Positions 54,641-64,000 of a DNA stretch of 64,000 bases are shown one piece after another. Position 1 is the stretch's first letter. Every line of letters starts with the position of its first letter. The position numbers and the translations under genes are program-made. This DNA is from Anaspis maculata (lineage: Eukaryota > Arthropoda > Insecta > Coleoptera > Scraptiidae). Where the stretch lies: NCBI GenBank assembly GCA_949128115.1, contig OX421968.1, positions 30,284,877-30,348,876 on the forward strand, in the 5' to 3' direction. The notes beneath the pieces were generated by a model. That model did not search any database and was not told where the DNA came from. It was given only the letters and a program-made list of their open reading frames with translations.

Positions 54641-55350
54641 TATGCATCATGAATGACCCATCAAATCTTTCGAGATTTTTTTCCTAATTTCATTTTGTTT
54701 TGTTTCCAGCATAAATATTTATTTTCGTTGATTCGTTTGTTATTTTGATAACATGAGTTAGATTCTACTTTTTTTTTATTATTTTTTTATTAGTTCATTC
54801 AACGGCGGCCTATTTCCGCAGCGAGGCTCAACACCGACGCCAATGAATGCTTTCCTTCACTATACCGGAAATTTTGCCGAACCCCTGTGTGTTCCAACAC
54901 AGGGTAGAGATTTTTAACGACCACCAACATCGCATTGTGTCGGCACCATCGTTCGAAAACTACGAAAAACGCCGACTAAATGGCAAAAATCCGCTGGGGT
55001 ACCATAGGCAGCAAGCAAATGGGCTGTTGTTCAACTTTCCTGCGTGTACACCAGGAAAGTACAATTGCAATGGATGAATGTCCTCCTACGTAGTCGGGCA
55101 TTCATCGTCACAAACAGCACTAGCGATCGCTAGGCTAAAATTATCGTGAAAATCTAAGCACTTGTGATATTACTTATGATTATTTCATAAGGAACAGACG
55201 AAAGTAACAGGTTATGGGTTTAAATAATTGTTAAGGCACTTATGCTCACGTATTTTTAGAACAGCTTCAAGTGAAACTTCGCCAAATAAAGTTGCTTTAT
55301 TATTTATTATTATTATTTCAATTTCAAAGAATCAAGTATCACTTCTATGC
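54641..55350. other. No recognisable gene
   Basis: T-rich tracts and a 76-codon frame (54847-55077) without family signature. The flank of the hAT nest starts at 55351. Confidence 0.45.
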
Positions 55351-57059
55351 ATTATACATAGGAAGGTTGCCAACTGTCCCGCTTTCAGAGGGTAGTGTCC
55401 CGTTTTCCGCGTCCCGCTGCAACCTCAAGCGGGACGCATTATATCCCGCTTTTCGAAGTTTGCCTTTGCCCTTGTGCATGCTCAAAAGAGTTTGAACCAT
55501 ACTATCCCAAAACCAAGCAATTCTGGACATCCTGTACAGCATTTTTTTTAAATTTAAAATAAATACATTTCAAATCATTAGTTTATTTATACCGATATTA
55601 ATGAGTTAATGCCCATGTCTTTCCTCAAAAGATTCTAATTTTAAAATGTTTGATATGATGGGCAAATTAGGTATTGCAACTTCCGTTGATTTCTTTATCT
55701 TACGATGGAAACGATACGTTATTTTGTCACATCGACTTCTGCTGGTATTACCAAAAACTGCTGAAAACTGATCTGTCGTCGTCTCGAGCGCAGCACACAT
55801 GCAGTCATGCACAGTAAACCTCGCATCCCTCGAGCACAGCGTACATAATAGTAGTAGAGCTCCTAGTAGAGGTAATAATAAGAGACGTCGCTGCTTCTTG
55901 AGTGCTTCACTTCCACGAAATTTCCCAATTTACCTAGGGTGAGTATTGCTTTTTAGGTATATCATTTCAATGGCCACAGTCCTTTTGTTAGAAAAATCAC
56001 CGGTTAGAAAGAGCGTAAGTTTGGCGAAATTTGGGTTTGTTAGAAAGTGTCCCGATAATACCCCAAGGTCGATCTGTTATGATATACTATAGAGAATCTG
56101 AAAACACTGTCATGGTTAGATCAATCTCTTAGTTTGTGATTTTCTAACACACGCTCTTTCTAAGCTGCGATCCACCGGTTAGTATCAGTGGTTAGAACAG
56201 TAGCGCAACTAGGGAAGGGTTAGGTGGGTGCGCTCACCCACCTATGCACCCACCTATGAAGATTTTGCCTGTAAAGCGCCTTTATCAATTTTCGTTTTAA
56301 ATACTGAAGAAGAAATAAATAAAAAAATTCGGTCCGAGCTACCAAAATGAAATTTAACAAAATATAAACAAAAGTACCTGCAGAAACAAAAAATTGATTC
56401 GAGAATGGCTTGCACAATGATCCAAGTCATTGAAGACCATATCAAGAAAGTAAGAAACGATGACGCTTTTGTCAACTATAAGGTGCAGCCCAAGCGAATA
56501 GCTGAATCTTGCAATATTGTGCCAGATTTCAAAAATACAAGAACACGCAAGCGCGAATGATTTCATGATGAGGGCAGCGATGACGAACCTTTCAATAAAA
56601 ACAGAAGAGCTTTCAAAATCAATTTTGAATTTTCACTTATCTATAGATCAAATTATTATGTCTTTTGGGATACGTTTCACATATTTTATTGAAAAAGGTT
56701 CCCGATAATTTTGCAAACCAAGACGAAGCGCAGGCTAAACGGTTGAAAGGACCTTATTTCATTTTACAAGTCTGATCTTCCAAATTCAGAAACCACCAGT
56801 GGGTGAATATAAGGAATTTAAATACAATTGATTTTAGAAGTTTTTTTGGGAATTGAGCAGAAACCAAATGTTTCAAAAATTTTATCGTTTATATACTTAG
56901 TTTGAAAGATACCTAGTTATCCGAACATTTTGTTTTGTATGAAATATTTTTGACGTTGCAATTACTTCCGCCGAACGGTCTTTCAGTCAATTTAAATTAA
57001 TAAAAGTTATTCGCGTCCAACAATGGTAGAAGAGAGGCTGAGTTCCTTGGCGATCTTAC

Positions 57060-57384
57060 CAGGCCATCAGTGCCGGATTTAAGCACGGGCGACAGGGGCG
57101 ACCGCCCTGGGGCCCCCACATGTAAACACCTTATTCATCATTATTATTATTCTTAGTATTATTAATAATAATAATAATAAACTGTCTTTACTGATTTTCC
57201 AGTATTAAAGTATAATAAATAAAAATTAAAGTCAAATAAGCAATGAAAAATCAAGGGCGAAGTTCAGATGGGTGCACAATCACACCCCCTGCTCTATATT
57301 ATTCCTAAAAGCTTAACTCGAGGCCTCCACAAAATACTGTCGTTCCAGGGCCTCCACATTCCTAAATCCGGCACTGCAGGCCAT
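57060..57384. mobile_element. 309-bp hAT-type MITE (57068-57376), innermost insertion
   Basis: Starts CAGTGCCGGATTTAAGCACG, ends CCTAAATCCGGCACTG, flanked by CAGGCCAT on both sides (57060-57067, 57377-57384). Short GGGGCC blocks lie inside each end, with an ATT-rich middle. No coding content. Confidence 0.88.
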
Positions 57385-57695
57385 TTATGTCATGTTATAG
57401 TGCAGTGAAAACTAAGTCCTCTAGCACAGGTCAAAGTTCGAAATACACCTTGGTTTTTCGAAAAATTACGAAAAAATGAGCGCAACATAATAATTTTTTG
57501 GGGGTCAAATTTCGCATACATCAAAAAATCTGAAAGATATCCATGCACTTGTAACCTCCTAGGCCGTGATGGACCGCTGCCATTGACGATATGCAGCGTA
57601 CTTGAGCCAGACACCTGGAAAAATGAAAATTTCCTGCTGGTCCCATGGGACCAGCGTGATGGGACCAGCGTGGCAGTGAACGTGTTAAACATTGA
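57385..57695. mobile_element. Right part of a TTAA-type (piggyBac-like) insertion
   Basis: The stretch ends GGCAGTGAACGTG directly followed by TTAA (57692-57695). This is like the GGCAGGCAACGTG-TTAA end at 22390. CTGGTCCCATGGGACCAG at 57638-57655 is a perfect 18-base hairpin close to the end. The left border is inferred at the TTAC (from TTAA) near 57056, where the hAT frame breaks; the left terminus itself is not recognisable. Confidence 0.55.
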
Positions 57696-58699
57696 AAGAG
57701 ATATGTCATTGTGTGAAAGTTTCGACTTTGACGTAGTTTTAGAAAAGTTCAAAACGTCAAAGAGAAAAGGCTCCGATTCTTGATTTTGAATGTTAGGTAC
57801 CTGTTTTTTCTTATTTGTTTTCCTAGCCTTAGTGTTTATGCTGCCTTCGCTGCTTATACAGTTTTATTGTTTATTGTTTGAACAGAATAAAGTGACTGAC
57901 TAACTGACTTAAACCAAAATCTTTATTATTGAAACATCTCTCCAGCCTACCAAATGGTAGGTTTCTTGAAGTGGCTTTGAAGAATCTGAGCCTTGAAAAT
58001 CTTTATTGTATTTTTGGTATTTTCATTATTCTCTCTTCAAAAGACCAAGTTTCAACTTCAACTTTTTTTCTAAATAAGAAAGAAATATATAGAAATTAAA
58101 AAATAATTGTTATGAAAAAACCAGAAATCAATGGCGCCTTTTTCTAACTTTCATACCTGCCTGTGAAATATCCTAGTTGCGCCACTGGGTTAGAAGTAGA
58201 GTATGTTAGAAAAATGCCACTGCAGCGTAGCTTGTAAAAATTAATCTTGATCTCTCGAAGACACGTTCGTAGCTTAAGTCGGCTTTGGTAAATTTATTAT
58301 ACATTTTTATATGAAAGTATGTACGTATTGACGATGCCATTAAATCGGTGCCATGGGAAATAACTATTCTGAGCAATTAGGTTTCATAATCCCAGCTATT
58401 CTGACAAGGACAACACGACCTGACCTGATCTAATCTGACCAATTTTCTAAGCTATGCTACAGTGACATTTTTCTAACATACACTACTTCTAACCAACGAT
58501 AACGATACTAACCGGTAGATCGCAGGTTAGAAGGAGCGTGTGTTAGAAAATCACGAATCACAAACGAAGAGATTGATCTAAATATGACTGACTTTCTGAC
58601 AAATTTCTGACTTACGCTCTTTCTAACTAGTGTTTTTTCTAACGAAACGACCGCCACCATTTCAATCCGATAAATTATGTAACAAATAAATATTTCCTA

Positions 58700-59440
58700 G
58701 ATTGAGGGAATGGGCTTTTCTGACTGAACTCAGTAAGCGTCAAGATAATGGTAATCGAACTCCTTTAAAAAAAAACGAAACAGAATGGGAAAAGGCTTTT
58801 TTGTGGATAACAGTGGCACAGACGACAGATTTGGAGCCTTCTACCATGCGATCAACAAAATTCGGAATTGGGGTAGGCTGCGCCCTGGCCGAAAGCAGCT
58901 TGACATCCTGAAATTTGACCAGGGTCACAGTCTACTCTGGTCACAGTGTACCCGAATGCTACACAATTCGGTAAAAAGTGTTTTAGAGAAAAGCACTTTT
59001 GACATTGAGACTCTGATCCTGAAAGTATATAGTCATAGCCAGTTATTTTGTATCACTTGGCGAAAACTGTCCAAATCCACTGAAAACATACTTTTCTGAA
59101 GAAAGCCAAGGGGATTTACAAACCAGTGGAGTAGACAAAATGTTGAATGAGTGTTACTTGGCGTTTTTCCATAACATTTTGAAACTTTTGCATGATACTG
59201 TTCTCACATTGGAAAAAAACACTATTGTGTATTCAGAGGTTGACTACATTCTACATAATTTGCGGAACAAATAGAAACAAAAAAAATATATGAAAAATTT
59301 GTGGGATTTGTCTGCAACAATATTTTCAAATCTTTTCCCAGAAAACAGGATTCATTGATGAGAGAATTTATGGCCTTCTACGAAAATTTGTTGGTGTATA
59401 TTGAAGAAAGTTTTGATTTTTCGAACAATAATCATACCGG
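58700..59440 (+). pseudogene. Remnant of the outer hAT transposase, with part of a MITE
   Basis: From about 58960 the broken frames read NSVKSVLEKSTFDIETLIL, ENILF, then SQGDLQTSGVDKMLNECYL, LKLLHDTVLTLEKNTIVYSE and FMAFYENLLVYIEESFDFS (59370-59425). The segment L-LEKNTIVYSEVDYILHNL followed by F-YE-L-YIEE-FDFS is a pattern seen between the RNase H lobes of some hAT transposases. A rearranged copy of the CCATGCGATCAACAAAATTC MITE sits at 58846-58960. Dead. Confidence 0.5.
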
Positions 59441-59836
59441 CAAAATACCGACTTATTTGACAATGTCCCGCTTTTTTGTCCAAAATCTCGCTTTTTCAAC
59501 TTCATTGTCCCGACTATGACTAATATAACGTTGGCAACCCTAATTATACATTATAGGCAGGAGCCTAGGGATTATTAAATTTGTAAATATCTGTCACAAA
59601 ATACGATGAATTTTATTATTATTATTATTATCATTAGGGGAGAGCGGGGATGGTTTGGACAACGGTTTGGTCTGGGCAGCTTCAAATTTCCCGCAAATTC
59701 TGTTTGTTTATGCATACACTAGATTAACGTGTTCGTTCAGTGGTCACCTCATTGTGTACACAGCCGGCAGTGAATTGGTAGTTTTTGGTAGGTAAGTTAA
59801 AAAAATGTATTTTGTTGGTTTCTGATATTTCATCTA

Positions 59837-60197
59837 CCGAGAGTTCATAAATTAAATGGGTCAAGGGTGCCTGTGAATTCAAAAACGTCTGTCGAAACTA
59901 GCGTGATCCTTTTGTTATAAATTTGTGAAACTTTGACAAGTTACGTCCCATATTATTGATCTCTGATCTGCCATAAGTGCACGAGACTACTTCAATTTCG
60001 AAAATACTCCTCGATCATGTAGGTTTTGTGCCCTGCCGTGAAAACCACATTTGAAATGTTCCGAAAACGAAAACTGCGACTGGTTTGACAAATTACGATA
60101 ACCAAAAAATTACAGACATCAAATGAACGATGCTAGTTCCGACAGATGTTTTCAAACTCACAGGCACCCTTGACCCATTTAATTTATGAACGCTGGG
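59837..60197. mobile_element. 361-bp MITE with TA target
   Basis: CCGAGAGTTCATAAATTAAA at the left and complement TTTAATTTATGAACGCTGGG at the right begin arms of about 75 bp (GGGTCAAGGGTGCCTGTGA in both). TA at 59835-59836 and 60198-60199. Confidence 0.8.
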
Positions 60198-60361
60198 TAT
60201 AAAGAGGGCTGAATAATTGGGAAAAGAGCCAATTACTTATCATTAATCTCAAGTTATCAACCGTAATGACTGATCTATGTGTATTGCTTGCCTGTAGCTT
60301 AAGACGTTGGCAAACATAACCTATTTTAGTTTTAGTTCACTTTTTGAAATGTTGCTACTGT

Positions 60362-60475
60362 GGTCCAAACCATCCATATTGTCCAAACCATCTTGCATGT
60401 GTCCAAACCATCTTGCATGTGTCCAAACCATCTTGCATGTGTCCAAACCATCCTGCATGTGTCCAAACCATCCCG
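60362..60475. repeat. 20-bp minisatellite, about five copies
   Basis: GTCCAAACCATCTTGCATGT repeated head to tail, with the first and last copies diverged. The unit's CCAAACCATC is the complement of GATGGTTTGG at the element's left end (59649-59658), so the array may have grown from a subterminal transposase-binding motif. Confidence 0.85.
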
Positions 60476-60529
60476 CTGTCTTTATTTATACCTAAATCAG
60501 CCTGGTTTTTCCAGATAAAATGCCAAGAA

Positions 60530-60868
60530 AGTACGATTGGAAACGCGAAATTATCTTCTCTGTGGAGAAAATGAAATTGGCTGTTCAAGATGTGCTGGAG
60601 AGAAGACTAAGTCTCCGACAAGCAGCGGAAACACATAACGTAAAAAATCTTCTGTTGCTAATTTTGTCAAGAAGCTTCTCAAGAAGGTTTTGAAAATTGC
60701 AGCGTCGGAACTTAATACACGACTAGGTAGGTCCTATCGAATGACTTGGAGAAATCACTGGAAAAATACCTCGTGAAATGTTCGAATATGTCTCACGGCT
60801 TGACGCCGAAAAGCACACGAAAGTTGGCTTATGAGTACGCGGATAAAAATAATTTACCTACGACCACT
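60530..60868 (+). pseudogene. pogo/Tigger-type transposase, N-terminal DNA-binding part
   Basis: The ATG at 60530 follows a splice-acceptor-like TTTTTCCAG and opens MPRKYDWKREIIFSVEKMKL, then VQDVLERRLSLRQAAETHNV, a psq-type helix-turn-helix. After frameshifts SNMSHGLTPKSTRKLAYEYA with DKNNLPTTT (60780-60868) matches the CENP-B-type second helix-turn-helix (L-LT...R-LAYEYA). The frame then breaks and the catalytic domain resumes 2 kb away. Confidence 0.75.
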
Positions 60869-62699
60869 ACCGTAAGTGATGAATAGCGCACAATCTACAG
60901 ACTCACTAAGCAGCTCCTTACGCACGCTGTGCGATTTGATTACCATTACGCACAGTTAGGGAATTTATTGTTTAAAATATACAGTTGGTACCGAATTCGA
61001 CACGACTGTTTCGTGCCAAACCACTTCAATTCAATTAATTTCGAATTTCAAGTCCCTAACAAAATAGTGCTGCGCGTTATCGCCACCAAAAACCGAACCA
61101 TAACTGATCCGATTCACCGTCTGTATAACGATGATACCTTCTCTATATACTTACGTCGTGTGTCCAACAAGAGGTGAGATGTAAAAATCCAACTTTTCAA
61201 AATATATCCATTCAATTGCAATAATTTGGAATATTTTTTGCTAAATTCTCATTTACATTAATACAGTTTCATTATACCATTATAATTTTTTCTTTGTGAG
61301 CAGTGCAGTTGGACCTGGGAGAAGACATATCCATCCTATCCACTCGCGGTCAATCCAGTGGAGCTGGATTGACACGATGATAAGTTATTAAAGTTCAAAT
61401 ATGGAGTTATAAATTTCATTCGATCAAAAATTGTGCGGTATCATACCTACAATCAAAGCTAAAAGTCAAATAGATTGTATATCGGATCTTACAATTTTTA
61501 ATTGTACTTGACAAAGTGCGGATTTTGTAGCATCGTGTGAAATTGGTTTCTGGTTTTGGGTTTGACTTTTGGTTGTGACAGCCTGCGGGAAGTGTGACGT
61601 GTGACATAACCTCCAAAAATATTCATAGATGTAACAACAAAGTGTGGATTTGTATGTTCCGAGTACTAATTCACAGTTTTGCAAAACATTTGGCATACCT
61701 GCCGATTACGCTTTATACATAATTAAATCAATTTACTGCGACACAAATTGGGACGGAGGCAAACGAAATATTCACGTCTATGCAAGTAATTTCACCACAA
61801 AGCACAATCATAATGCCCTGTTCCTATTATTGTGTTCTCATTCTAGGTTTTCAACTTGCTAAGTTATTACACATTGCACCGTTGAATTGCGCCAAGAAGA
61901 GGACAACGAGACACGAAGCTTTGAAAATATTTTCACGCGGCTTTCCAGGTACTGAGTCAAGACAATGTTTACCAACTACGGCTTTGTTAAAGGTGATTCT
62001 TATTTCAGGTTCTCAATTCAGAGAGAAGTTATTTGTAGATTCTAAATTCTACAGAAAAACCTGCACCAGACACGAAACTTTGGGCTGAGATAAGGCTTTC
62101 GAAACCTACCCGAGCAAATTTGAAATCGAAGTGATGCAACTGTATTTTGACTGACCATCGTAGGTTGTTCTAGTACCATATGTGTAATAAGTGAATATAA
62201 GTTAGAAATACCATAAATTTTGCTGTTTTATTCTAATATGCAATATGAACCATGTTCTTAGGCTACTAAGAGTGGGTATTTGAAAGAGATTTTCAATTCT
62301 ATACTTAACAATCTTCGTGAATGATAGGGCGTGGTAGGTTGACTTTGAAACAAAATTACAATAAGTTTAAGTATTCTGTACAATCACGTGCATAGGTAGT
62401 AAGTAATAGTGTTTAAGGTAAGCAAAAGGTTGAGAAACATACTATACTTAATTGCATCAAGCAGGAGTGGAGTAGGCACCTAAGAGCATATTAGACAAAT
62501 TAGTGTCAAATTAATTTGCCATTGTTGTAAGTCACACAAATTAACACCCACAATATAGTGGGCATCAAATCATTTCATTTGGTGTATCAATGAAGAAAAT
62601 CTGACAATAAATAAGGGAGCTATATTGCAGCAATTTTTTTTTCAACACTCGGCAAAGAAAGAGGTGAGGGGGGTAGGAAAGAGGTCGTAGGTAAAGTAC
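60869..62699. other. Unassigned 1.8-kb stretch between the transposase halves
   Basis: Only short frames (60929-61177, 61644-61862, 61780-62088) with no family signature. CAGTGGAGCTGGATTGACAC near 61357 is not part of any repeat I found. It is longer than expected for an intron of such genes, so an insertion is likely, but no termini were seen. Confidence 0.4.
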
Positions 62700-62838
62700 G
62701 GTACGTAATACGAGTAGTAAAGCAATTACGCACTCAGAGAATACTGCACTCGCTCGCTTTGCTCGCTCGTGCGCAACATTTCCCTGCGTGCGTAATATGC
62801 TACTTACTACTCTTATTACGTAATGTACTAATTACCGC
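62700..62838. repeat. Inverted-repeat element related to 11190-11290
   Basis: ACGTAATACGAGTAGTAAAG at the left and CTTACTACTCTTATTACGTA at the right pair imperfectly, and the arms continue to GCAATTACGCAC and GTGCGTAATATGC. The GCTCGCTTTGCTCGCTCG centre is shared with 11228-11250. Confidence 0.6.
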
Positions 62839-62864
62839 ATCCTGTCACATGGGTAGAACAAGGC

Positions 62865-63656
62865 ATGGCTGGCCGTGATTGGTACTCAGGATTCATGGAG
62901 AGACACCCACGATTATGTCTTAGAACCCCTGAAGCTACGAGCTTGGCTCGCATTTCGAGCTTCAACAAAACTTGGTTTGGTTCATACATCGGGATGGATG
63001 ACTTCTGAGAATTTCCTGAAAGTTTTGCAACACTTTGTGAAGCATGTTCGATTGTTCGCTGCAGCGTTGAGCACAAAGTACTTCTGATAATGGAAAACCA
63101 TCAGTCCCATTTATCCGTTGAAGACATCGACTATGCAAAAGAGAAAGGCATCATCATCCTAACTCTTCCATCACATACCCCGAACAAGATGCAACTGCTT
63201 GATAGGACCGTATTTGGACCATTCAATCGGTTTTTCAATCAAGGAGCCGACAAATGGATGATTTCCTATCCAGGTAAAACATTGACCATAATATACGATT
63301 TACCAGCAATTTGTGTGGACGCTTGGGATGAAGGTGCCAATCCCCTAAATTTAAAATCGGGGTTTCCATGCACAGGAATTTGTCCCTTCGACAAAGTAGT
63401 GTTCACTGAAGAGGATTTTTTGTCCTGTTATGTGACTGACTGTCCATTGACCACTGCCGCGGCTACCGTAGAAGCCACCGAGGAGGTCACCGCCGGTGCC
63501 AATGTCAATGTAGCTGTTCTGCGACTACCGCAAAGAATGATAAACCACTTCCAAGTTGCTCAAATGCTAATGGTAAAAGCGAGTGAACCGAGCGAACCAA
63601 GCCAATTCGCGAAGAAGAAACCTCACCACATGCTTCCAGTGAATTTGTTTTGCCAT
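62865..63656 (+). pseudogene. pogo/Tigger-type transposase, catalytic DDE domain
   Basis: MAGRDWYSGFMERHPRLCLR and PEATSLARISSFNKTWFG (62865-62980) form the conserved region before the DDE domain. After a deletion and shift, SGWMTSENFLKVLQHFVKHV, then from 63078 LLIMENHQSHLS, IDYAKEKGIIILTLPSHTPN, MQLLDRTVFGPFNRFFNQGA and GFPCTGICPFDKVVFTEEDF follow in a 189-codon open frame (63090-63656). The usual D of DNHxSH is E here. The first catalytic Asp lies in the missing stretch. jerky/Tigger-like family is secure; activity is excluded by the gaps. Confidence 0.85.
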
Positions 63657-64000
63657 TGAAGGTACTGCCTTTCCCAAAAGTGTCACCAAGAAAAGAATCT
63701 GGAAGAGGGCCGAGCCTGCTTGTAGCTCGGTGAGTCCGGCTGGTCTGGGAGAGGGGTAAATGAGCTCAAAAATGGGGACTACGTGCCAGGTGGAACTGTG
63801 TTCCACCGACTCCCCAGAATAGAATCCAAAAAATCCAGAGGGCCTGCTAAAAAGAGATCTCTTTATTGCCACTGACACCCTCGAAAGAGACGGGATAGCG
63901 GCAAAGAAAAAGAAAGTAGCAGGAAAGAAAGTGACTAACAAGCAGAGTCAGGATATGAAATGTTAATATCCAGTTGCCATGGAAAAACAAAAGACAGTCT
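63657..64000 (+). pseudogene. Likely C-terminal tail of the pogo/Tigger-type gene
   Basis: Lys/Ser/Pro-rich frames continue past 63656 in shifted phases (SVTKKRIWKRAEPACSS, then AAKKKKVAGKKVTNKQSQD). Such basic tails are common at the ends of these transposases. The window ends before any terminal repeat. Confidence 0.4.

Larger units (their letters stand above)
56390..57782 (+). pseudogene. hAT transposase, broken
   Basis: RMACTMIQVIEDHIKKVRND, ILQTKTKRR and the TRKRE...EGSDDEPF block (56400-56590) match the mid-C-terminal region of hAT transposases of the zinc-finger MYM/TTF type. Near 56960-57055 TSAERSFSQFKLIK-like and TMVEERLSSLAIL form the hAT dimerisation signature. After 640 bp of inserted DNA the frame finishes at NIERDMSLCESFDFDVVL and a stop at 57780-57782. 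The Ala-Ile-Leu and Asn-Ile-Glu parts meet at a TTAA when the inserted DNA is disregarded. Many stops; the N-terminal half is absent. Confidence 0.75.
56190..58195 (+). mobile_element. Inner hAT element (56198-58187) with perfect 8-bp duplication
   Basis: Starts CAGTAGCGCAACTAGG, ends CCTAGTTGCGCCACTG (one mismatch), flanked by GGTTAGAA on both sides (56190-56197, 58188-58195). It contains a broken hAT transposase (56390-57782) and the two younger insertions described below. Ends are similar to the element at 1976-3521. Confidence 0.88.
55963..58666. mobile_element. Foldback (55972-58657) with TTAGAAA-rich arms and 9-bp duplication
   Basis: CATTTCAAT flanks both sides exactly (55963-55971, 58658-58666), a 9-bp duplication of Mutator type. 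The arms pair from TTTTGTTAGAAAAATC and GGTTAGAAAGAGCGTAAG at the left to CTTACGCTCTTTCTAAC and TTTCTAACGAAACG at the right. GTTAGAAA recurs every few tens of bases. The left arm is interrupted at 56190-58195 by a hAT element, and the right arm shows the uninterrupted GGTTAGAA site at about 58490-58497 (as its complement). Confidence 0.8.
55351..59550. mobile_element. Outer hAT element (55359-59542) with perfect 8-bp duplication
   Basis: Ends TAGGAAGGTTGCCAAC and complement GTTGGCAACCCTA, flanked by ATTATACA at 55351-55358 and 59543-59550. GTCCCGC motifs occur just inside both ends (55376 and 59466). Transposase remains lie at 58700-59440 on the plus strand. A large nested foldback occupies 55972-58657. 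Total 4184 bp. Confidence 0.85.
59637..64000 (+). mobile_element. pogo/Tigger-type element, right end outside the window
   Basis: GGGGAGAGCGGGGATGGTTT at 59637, next to TA (59635-59636), resembles the ends of insect Tigger/pogo elements. Transposase pieces on the same strand lie at 60530-60868 and 62865-63656. The right terminus would lie past 64000. Nested material includes a 361-bp MITE, a minisatellite and about 2 kb of unassigned sequence between the two coding pieces. Confidence 0.6.

Noticed and set aside
55985..56200. Interstitial telomere repeats
   Set aside because: The recurring word is TTAGAAA, not TTAGG, and it is part of inverted foldback arms.
58846..58960. A second intact copy of the 120-bp MITE
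   Set aside because: Only the left end matches in place; the interior is rearranged and the right terminus is missing.
60300..60475. CRISPR-like array
   Set aside because: The 20-bp units are directly contiguous with no spacers, and the context is a eukaryotic transposon; it is a minisatellite.

Overview
This 64-kb window looks like intergenic or heterochromatic DNA from an arthropod, most likely an insect. It is AT-rich, has no operons or ribosome binding sites, and contains no gene I can assign securely to the host. It holds decayed members of most eukaryotic transposable-element (TE) classes: LINE-type retrotransposons on both strands, a Ty3/gypsy LTR element, a Penelope-like relic, several hAT elements, piggyBac, a pogo/Tigger-type transposase, tRNA-headed SINEs, many MITEs and foldbacks, and several tandem arrays. 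The species cannot be read from the sequence.

Layout. Bases 1-168 are an open frame cut by the window edge. At 1.2-3.8 kb lie a SINE and a 1.5-kb hAT-type element (perfect 8-bp target duplication) with a MITE inside it. Bases 7-15.5 kb carry a tandem duplication, a foldback, a three-unit array, a LINE 3' end, small MITEs and a four-unit satellite. Bases 16-17.4 kb are a minus-strand LINE. Bases 19.7-22.9 kb are a large foldback hit by two MITEs and a 1.3-kb piggyBac-like element. Bases 24-25.8 kb hold another hAT-type element and a Penelope endonuclease relic. Bases 27.2-31.1 kb are a gypsy element (gag, zinc knuckles, protease, reverse transcriptase (RT), start of RNase H) with a MITE in gag. 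It runs into a LINE (31.2-33.1 kb), a hAT fragment and a nearly perfect 1-kb palindrome (33.6-34.6 kb). Bases 34.9-37.4 kb hold two LINEs head to head. Bases 39.3-42.1 kb are a MULE-like foldback (9-bp target duplication) split by the best-preserved LINE ORF.

Bases 43.4-50.2 kb hold a DDE-transposase-like gene broken twice: by a 3.67-kb element with about 405-bp, almost identical terminal repeats, and by a 1.58-kb palindromic five-unit array. Bases 51.7-54.6 kb are a piggyBac transposase split by a LINE. Bases 55.4-59.5 kb are the deepest nest: hAT, then a 9-bp-duplication foldback, then hAT, then a TTAA insertion, then a 309-bp hAT MITE. From 59.6 kb to the end is a pogo/Tigger-type element with a 20-bp minisatellite.

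These parts do not form a pathway. What ties them together is their order of arrival. In several places the interrupted palindrome arm or coding frame gives the empty target site, so insertions can be dated relative to one another inside the window. I found no convincing new functional system. The best candidates for undescribed elements are the long-TIR element at 43960-47626, the palindromic array at 48548-50129, and the young palindrome at 33600-34587.
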